From: Prevotella sp. khp7
Lineage (GTDB): Bacteria; Bacteroidota; Bacteroidia; Bacteroidales; Bacteroidaceae
Assembly: GCF_900109055.1 (NCBI RefSeq)
Contig: NZ_FOIV01000001.1
Coordinates: 602,682 to 666,681, forward strand
Direction: 5' to 3'
DNA length: 64,000 nucleotides
Below, piece by piece: positions 59,722-64,000 of this stretch. Made by a program: the position numbers and the translations under genes. Each line of letters starts with the position of its first letter. Position 1 is the stretch's first letter. The notes beneath the pieces were generated by a model. The model searched no databases and was not told the DNA's origin. It saw only the letters and a list, made by a program, of their open reading frames with translations.

Positions 59722-61455
59722 ATGAAACAGATACTTAAACCAATCCTAGACAATATCACACTATTCATCATCTCCATCTTGTTGCTTGGCGGGTTTGATG
59801 TATTCTACCACCAGTACAATTTCCATGAGAACGACACCATGGGCATGTTATCGGCTTATGGAGAAATGATTCTGGAAGCCTATCTGATTTGTCTCTGCTC
59901 ATACTGGCTGAGAAAGATTCATCTGAAAGTGGCTTTCTATATTATTCTATTCACCATCTACGCTGTCAACTGTTACCTGCGCTATGCATATAGTACAGAC
60001 ATATCGCCAAAGATTCTTTTGCTACTTTTCGAGACCAACAATAAAGAGATTACTGGTTTCTTTAAAACCTATTTTATGACTCCGGCCATGTATAAAACCA
60101 TAGCCATCGTCAGTTTTATGCTCTTATTAACCGTCATTGGCGAATTATACCGTGAGAAAATCACCAGACTCATCAGAAGGCCAATCACCGTATGGCTATT
60201 AATACCCATCCTTCTGCTTGGCGCAGTTGGTGGCGCGGGAGCCATTGGCAGATATGTCAGACTTGCTATGTGCAAGAACACTTTCGAGGCAGAACGATGG
60301 CTTATGGAAATACCCTATCGTAAAGGAATGCCAATGCCTAACCTCTGCTACTCGGTGGATGCGATTCACATGTCTGGGCAAGACCTCTATTATATGATTA
60401 ACGCTACAGAAGCTGCAATCAGTGATGTGAGATGTGAGCAAAACGACTCTCTGAACATCGTACTTGTCATTGGTGAATCGTATAATAAGCACCACGCTTC
60501 TCTTTACGGATATCCACTCAACACAACACCTTATCAGTGTCAAGAGCGCGAACGAGGTAACCTCTATGCCTTCAATCATGTAAAAGCTCCACACAACATG
60601 ACCAGTATCGTCCTAAAGAACGTACTCTGCTGCAACAACATCCATGAGGGAGAACGGTGGCATGATTTCCCGTTCTTTCCAGCCATCTTCAAGAAGGCAG
60701 GCTACGACGTATGGTTCTGGGACAATCAATACAAATGGGATCCTGATGCAGCATGGGCATTTACGCTTAATTCGGTCCTTTTCAATGAGAGAATACAGGA
60801 ACTATCGTATACAGCCATCAACGAGACAGGCTCTACATACGACGGAGGGCTCATCGCCGACTTCGAGAAAAACAAGAAAGAGCAACTCGGTAAGCATAAC
60901 CTGATGATTTTCCATCTAGCAGGTCAGCATTTCCCTGCCAGCATGCAATACCCACAAGAGAAAAGCTATCAAATATTCTCTGCCAACGACATCAAAGACA
61001 AAGCTCCATATCTGAATAACGAAAGCCGTCAGCGTATTGCTGAATACGCAAATGCCACGCGCTATAATGATGAGGTCATCTGGCAGATTATGAATCTCTT
61101 CAAGCATACGAACACACTGTTGATTTACTTCCCCGACCATGGTGAAGAGGTATATGACTATCGTGATTTCTATGGGCGACAGATTCTCGGAGAAGATAAA
61201 ATCACACCAGAGCTGATTAAATACCAATTGGAAATCCCATTCGTCGTATGGTGCTCTGACAAATGGAAACACACGCACGAAACAGAATGGAAAGCAATTG
61301 GAAAAGCAACAGATCGTGAGTTCTCTACCGACAACGTGTGCCATCTTCTCTTCCGTCTTGCAGGCATCAAGACTAAAGAATATAAGCCAGCGCGCGATTT
61401 GTTCAGTCCTGAGTTTGAACCGCAGACGAAAGAATATGATATTCTTTCACTCTAA
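59722..61455 (+). CDS. Phosphoethanolamine transferase-like membrane protein (sulfatase clan)
   Basis: 577 residues: four to five N-terminal membrane helices (to about residue 185), then a periplasmic alkaline-phosphatase-fold domain. VLVIGESYNKHHASLYGYPL (about 247-266) matches the EptA/CptA/OpgE active site; the nucleophile position is Ser253 rather than the commoner Thr. NTTPYQC, HLAGQHFPAS and YFPDHGEEVYD (DHGE near 472) provide the zinc ligands. Such enzymes decorate lipid A, core or glycans with phosphoethanolamine. It closes the MFS-DUF1846-MFS operon and is convergent with the gene at 61459 (3-bp gap). Confidence 0.88.
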   Translation: MKQILKPILDNITLFIISILLLGGFDVFYHQYNFHENDTMGMLSAYGEMILEAYLICLCSYWLRKIHLKVAFYIILFTIYAVNCYLRYAYSTDISPKILLLLFETNNKEITGFFKTYFMTPAMYKTIAIVSFMLLLTVIGELYREKITRLIRRPITVWLLIPILLLGAVGGAGAIGRYVRLAMCKNTFEAERWLMEIPYRKGMPMPNLCYSVDAIHMSGQDLYYMINATEAAISDVRCEQNDSLNIVLVIGESYNKHHASLYGYPLNTTPYQCQERERGNLYAFNHVKAPHNMTSIVLKNVLCCNNIHEGERWHDFPFFPAIFKKAGYDVWFWDNQYKWDPDAAWAFTLNSVLFNERIQELSYTAINETGSTYDGGLIADFEKNKKEQLGKHNLMIFHLAGQHFPASMQYPQEKSYQIFSANDIKDKAPYLNNESRQRIAEYANATRYNDEVIWQIMNLFKHTNTLLIYFPDHGEEVYDYRDFYGRQILGEDKITPELIKYQLEIPFVVWCSDKWKHTHETEWKAIGKATDREFSTDNVCHLLFRLAGIKTKEYKPARDLFSPEFEPQTKEYDILSL

Positions 61456-61458
61456 GTA

Positions 61459-62427
61459 TTACCACGATAAACGGACAACTAACGGAAGATGGTCGCTATA
61501 ACCAGGTTGATAGCGCATACCATTGTATGTCCGACGAGGTTTGAATCCTCCATATAGCCGTTCTTCCTCCAGAAGAAAGTATGGTGCATGGATGAAGGCC
61601 TTTTCAACCTTATTATATATATAAGGGGAACCCAGTATATGATCGATTTGTTCCCAATGGCCTTTATAACGATATGTGCCTCGAACATCTTTGGGAGCTG
61701 AAGACTGCCACGTAAGACTCTTGATGCGATGTCTGAAAATCTCTTGCATCACAGGACTATCAATATCATCATTGAAATCGCCAGCTATCAGGATTCCTGG
61801 TTGCGATGATACAGCACAGATAGAATCTATGCTCTCACAAAGGCGCTCTGCCGCTGCTTGACGGAAAGGACGACTATAATGTTCTCCACCATATCGGCTC
61901 GGCATATGGACAACAAACACATGCAGCGTATCACCAGAAACAACATGTCCACAGGCATAGAGGATATCACGCGTAGGACGCATACCCTCAACAGGTTTAA
62001 CACGGATACTATAGCTGGATATTGGTGCAAAGGAAAACGGAGAATATAACAAAGCAACATCAACACCACGAAGATCCGGCGATGAAGTCATCATATATTC
62101 ATATCCCGCATTCCTTAGCAATGAGCGCTTCGTAAGGTCATGCATCGTTGAATCGTTCTCGACCTCACAAAGCGCAATCATGTCAGGGATACCATCATCA
62201 GAACAGGAAAGCAATTCCTGAGCAATGTTGTTCAACTTGCGCCAGTAACGTTTCTTTGTCCAATGGCGCGTTGCCTCCGGCAAATATTCCGTATCGTCTT
62301 TCCCCTCGTCATGAGAATAATCAAACAGATTCTCACAATTGAGTTCGACGAGAGTGAACTGCCGCTGCGCAGCAGCCGAAAGGAAGTAAAAGGAAGGCAG
62401 AAGAAGAAAAAAGAAGATAAAAAACAT
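61459..62427 (-). CDS. Secreted endonuclease/exonuclease/phosphatase-family protein
   Basis: 322 residues with signal peptide (about 1-21, LLLPSFYFLSAAAQ). EEP fold motifs: FTLVELNCENLFDYS at the N-terminus (metal Glu), MIALCEVENDSTMHD, ILIAGDFNDDIDSP (Asp/Asn of the active site) and SDHLPLVVRLSW at the end. Substrate may be nucleic acid, phosphoester or phospholipid. The frame extends to 62508 inside nhaC, but an AAGGAGG Shine-Dalgarno sequence (62438-62444 complement) stands 10 bp before the ATG at 62427, which puts the signal peptide at the right place. Confidence 0.88.
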   Translation of the reverse strand: MFFIFFFLLLPSFYFLSAAAQRQFTLVELNCENLFDYSHDEGKDDTEYLPEATRHWTKKRYWRKLNNIAQELLSCSDDGIPDMIALCEVENDSTMHDLTKRSLLRNAGYEYMMTSSPDLRGVDVALLYSPFSFAPISSYSIRVKPVEGMRPTRDILYACGHVVSGDTLHVFVVHMPSRYGGEHYSRPFRQAAAERLCESIDSICAVSSQPGILIAGDFNDDIDSPVMQEIFRHRIKSLTWQSSAPKDVRGTYRYKGHWEQIDHILGSPYIYNKVEKAFIHAPYFLLEEERLYGGFKPRRTYNGMRYQPGYSDHLPLVVRLSW

Positions 62428-62437
62428 ATGTCTTATA

Positions 62438-62444
62438 CCTCCTT
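62438..62444 (-). promoter_or_regulatory. Strong Shine-Dalgarno sequence
   Basis: Minus strand AAGGAGG, 10 bp from the ATG at 62427, inside a purine-rich tract (repeated AGATAGAAG) at the end of nhaC. Strong sites like this are unusual in Bacteroidetes, and here it decides the start. Confidence 0.7.
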
Positions 62445-62464
62445 CTATCTTCCTATATCTTCTT

Positions 62465-63874
62465 CTATCTACTTTCATTCCGTTTGATTTTCCAGCCAAT
62501 GGCAGCAACGACGATACTTGTTACCGGCGATAAGAAATTGAAAAAGCAATAAGGCAGATAAGTAAGTGTAGCCACCCCAAGTACTGTGCTTTGCGTGAGT
62601 CCACAGGTGTTCCAAGGCACCAATACCGAGGTCACCGTTGCACCATCCTCACAACTGCGGCTCAACAAGCGGGATTCGCACCCCATCTTCTTATAAGTAT
62701 CCTTGAACATAGAACTTGAGAGCATTATCGACAGATACTGGTCGGCAGTGGCGATATTACAGAAAATCGCAATTCCTACAGTCGAGGCAACCAGTGATGC
62801 AGTACTCTTCACAAAATGCAAGACCTTACGCATCAGTTCCTGCAACTGTCCCGTAGCCGTCAGTGCACCACCAAAGGTCTGAGCACAGATAATCAGCCAG
62901 ATGGTTGGCATCATACCAGCCATACCACTTGTATGTACCAATTCATTCAACATAGGAACTCCCGTCTCAATGTTCGTGCTACCATAGCAGACCTGCATCA
63001 TTCCTTTGTATGAGGCCAGCAAGCCCCCGTCCACATCACCAGAGATGGTATGAACCAGCGGTATCTGAACTATTAAAGCCACAATAACAGCCAACAAGAT
63101 CGCTAAAAACAGAACAACCATTGAAGGCCAACGACGTGCTATCATCACTCCCGTCAGCACAGGAACGACCAGTAACCATGGAGAAATGACAAACGTTCGC
63201 TGAAGACCATCCATGAATTCTACCACATTGCCATGTCCTTGCACATCCATTGTAAAACCTGCAATAAAGAAGATGGTCAGAGAGATGCAGAACGTGGGCA
63301 CGGTAGTATAAAGCATATACCGGATATGAGTAAAGAGTGGTGTTCCCGACACACTTGAGGCTAACACTGTTGTATCAGAAAGTGGCGACAACTTATCACC
63401 AAAATAAGCGCCAGTGATAATAGAGCCGGCTATCCAACCATCGTCGAAACCATGGGCCTTACCGATACCCATCAGCGCTACACCGATAGTAGCTACCGTA
63501 GTCCACGAGGAACCTATCATCAAACTAACCAATGCACATAGCACACTGCTGCTGACAAGGAACACCTCGGGACGGATAATCTGCATGCCATAGTAAATCA
63601 TCGTCGGCACGATACCCGACACCATCCATGTACCACCGATGGCGCCAATCAATAATAGGATAATAATTGCCGGTGTACAACTGGCTATCTTATCCGTTAT
63701 CTCTTTCTCAAGATTCTCCCATTCCAGACGTTTCGTGAAATGACCAATAAGTACACTCACGGCAGATGCTGCCAACAGGGACACCTGCGATGCACCATCC
63801 AGTGTTGCGCTGCCGAAAGCAGCAACGCAACACGTGATGAGCAATATTAAAACTAAAAATGGGATATATACCAT
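62465..63874 (-). CDS. nhaC: Na+/H+ antiporter NhaC family
   Basis: 469 residues with about 11-12 membrane helices. Family signatures: LLLIGAIGGTWMVSGIVPTM, MIGSSWTTVATIGVALMGIG, ITGAYFGDKLSPLSDTTVLA and, near the end, VTSVLVPWNTCGLTQS. Members exchange Na+ for H+, and relatives act as malate/lactate exchangers, so the substrate is not certain. The ATG follows the stop codon of the upstream membrane gene without any gap. The EEP gene begins 37 bp downstream. Confidence 0.93.
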   Translation of the reverse strand: MVYIPFLVLILLITCCVAAFGSATLDGASQVSLLAASAVSVLIGHFTKRLEWENLEKEITDKIASCTPAIIILLLIGAIGGTWMVSGIVPTMIYYGMQIIRPEVFLVSSSVLCALVSLMIGSSWTTVATIGVALMGIGKAHGFDDGWIAGSIITGAYFGDKLSPLSDTTVLASSVSGTPLFTHIRYMLYTTVPTFCISLTIFFIAGFTMDVQGHGNVVEFMDGLQRTFVISPWLLVVPVLTGVMIARRWPSMVVLFLAILLAVIVALIVQIPLVHTISGDVDGGLLASYKGMMQVCYGSTNIETGVPMLNELVHTSGMAGMMPTIWLIICAQTFGGALTATGQLQELMRKVLHFVKSTASLVASTVGIAIFCNIATADQYLSIMLSSSMFKDTYKKMGCESRLLSRSCEDGATVTSVLVPWNTCGLTQSTVLGVATLTYLPYCFFNFLSPVTSIVVAAIGWKIKRNESR

Positions 63875-64000
63875 TTAGCAGACTTTCTCGAGTCGTTTCA
63901 TCATAGCGAACATGAAGATGGCGGCCACGAGGCAGACACCAAGAAAGACGCTCCAGCATATCCAAAGGGGAACAGCGCCCCAGAGCAGACCGCCTACCAC
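63875..64000 (-). CDS. C-terminal end of an unidentified membrane protein
   Basis: The last 41 codons of a gene entering from the right edge on the minus strand. The fragment holds one or two hydrophobic stretches (WGAVPLWICWSVFLGVCLVA, AAIFMFAMM) and a short basic end (KRLEKVC). The TAA directly abuts the nhaC ATG, so both are in one operon. Too little is present to name the family. Confidence 0.7.
   Translation of the reverse strand: MVGGLLWGAVPLWICWSVFLGVCLVAAIFMFAMMKRLEKVC

Overview
The window is a chromosomal stretch of a Bacteroidales bacterium, most likely a Prevotella-type organism. The evidence: nearly every transcription unit starts with the Bacteroidetes promoter pattern (TTTG, about 20 bp, TAnnTTTG), Shine-Dalgarno sequences are almost absent, and the gene families are typical of the group (DUF1573, DUF3078, S9 peptidase next to yidC, Bacteroidales-type MFS/DUF1846 pair, GH77 with two CBM20 domains). 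The genus is inference.

Layout. 1-962: 5' part of a minus-strand 4-alpha-glucanotransferase, cut by the window edge. 1055-5974: mltG, glnS, a TPR protein and a DedA protein. 6055-9389: manC-gmd-fcl, the complete route from mannose-1-phosphate to GDP-L-fucose. 9918-12757 (minus): xylB-xylA for xylose use. 12944-46184: a 33-kb surface polysaccharide locus. It starts with a CheY-like regulator, a priming sugar transferase with a receiver-like N-terminus, a TolC-like protein, a Wzz/tyrosine-kinase-like co-polymerase and a Wzy-like polymerase, followed by about 17 glycosyltransferases in many short transcription units on both strands, a GH16 glycanase, a UbiA-type prenyltransferase, two acyltransferase-3 proteins, a Wzx flippase, UDP-galactopyranose mutase and a hexapeptide acetyltransferase. 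46181-50989: a small unknown protein, a Lys/Ala-tailed winged-helix protein, aspS, a DUF1573 protein and a DUF3078 barrel. 51119-55172: yidC and an S9 peptidase. 55273-61455: MFS, DUF1846, MFS, and a phosphoethanolamine-transferase-like protein in one operon. 61459-64000 (minus): an exonuclease/endonuclease/phosphatase protein, nhaC and the C-terminus of a membrane protein.

How they fit together: the polysaccharide locus contains priming, flipping, polymerisation and chain-length functions (Wzx/Wzy style), plus two tandem QxxRW synthase-like enzymes and a secreted glycanase. GDP-fucose and UDP-galactofuranose are precursors made in the window. Central glycosyltransferase genes look more AT-rich than the flanking housekeeping genes, as is usual for variable capsule loci.

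The most unusual thing seen is non-coding. Four intergenic gaps (about 9.6, 24.5, 49.4-49.8 and 55.2 kb) carry tandem arrays with an exact 22-bp period. Each period is centred on a small dyad with the general form AAAC-N5-GTTT, and the arm sequences change between units while staying largely self-complementary. I do not recognise this family. No tRNA, rRNA, CRISPR array, transposase or integrase was seen.
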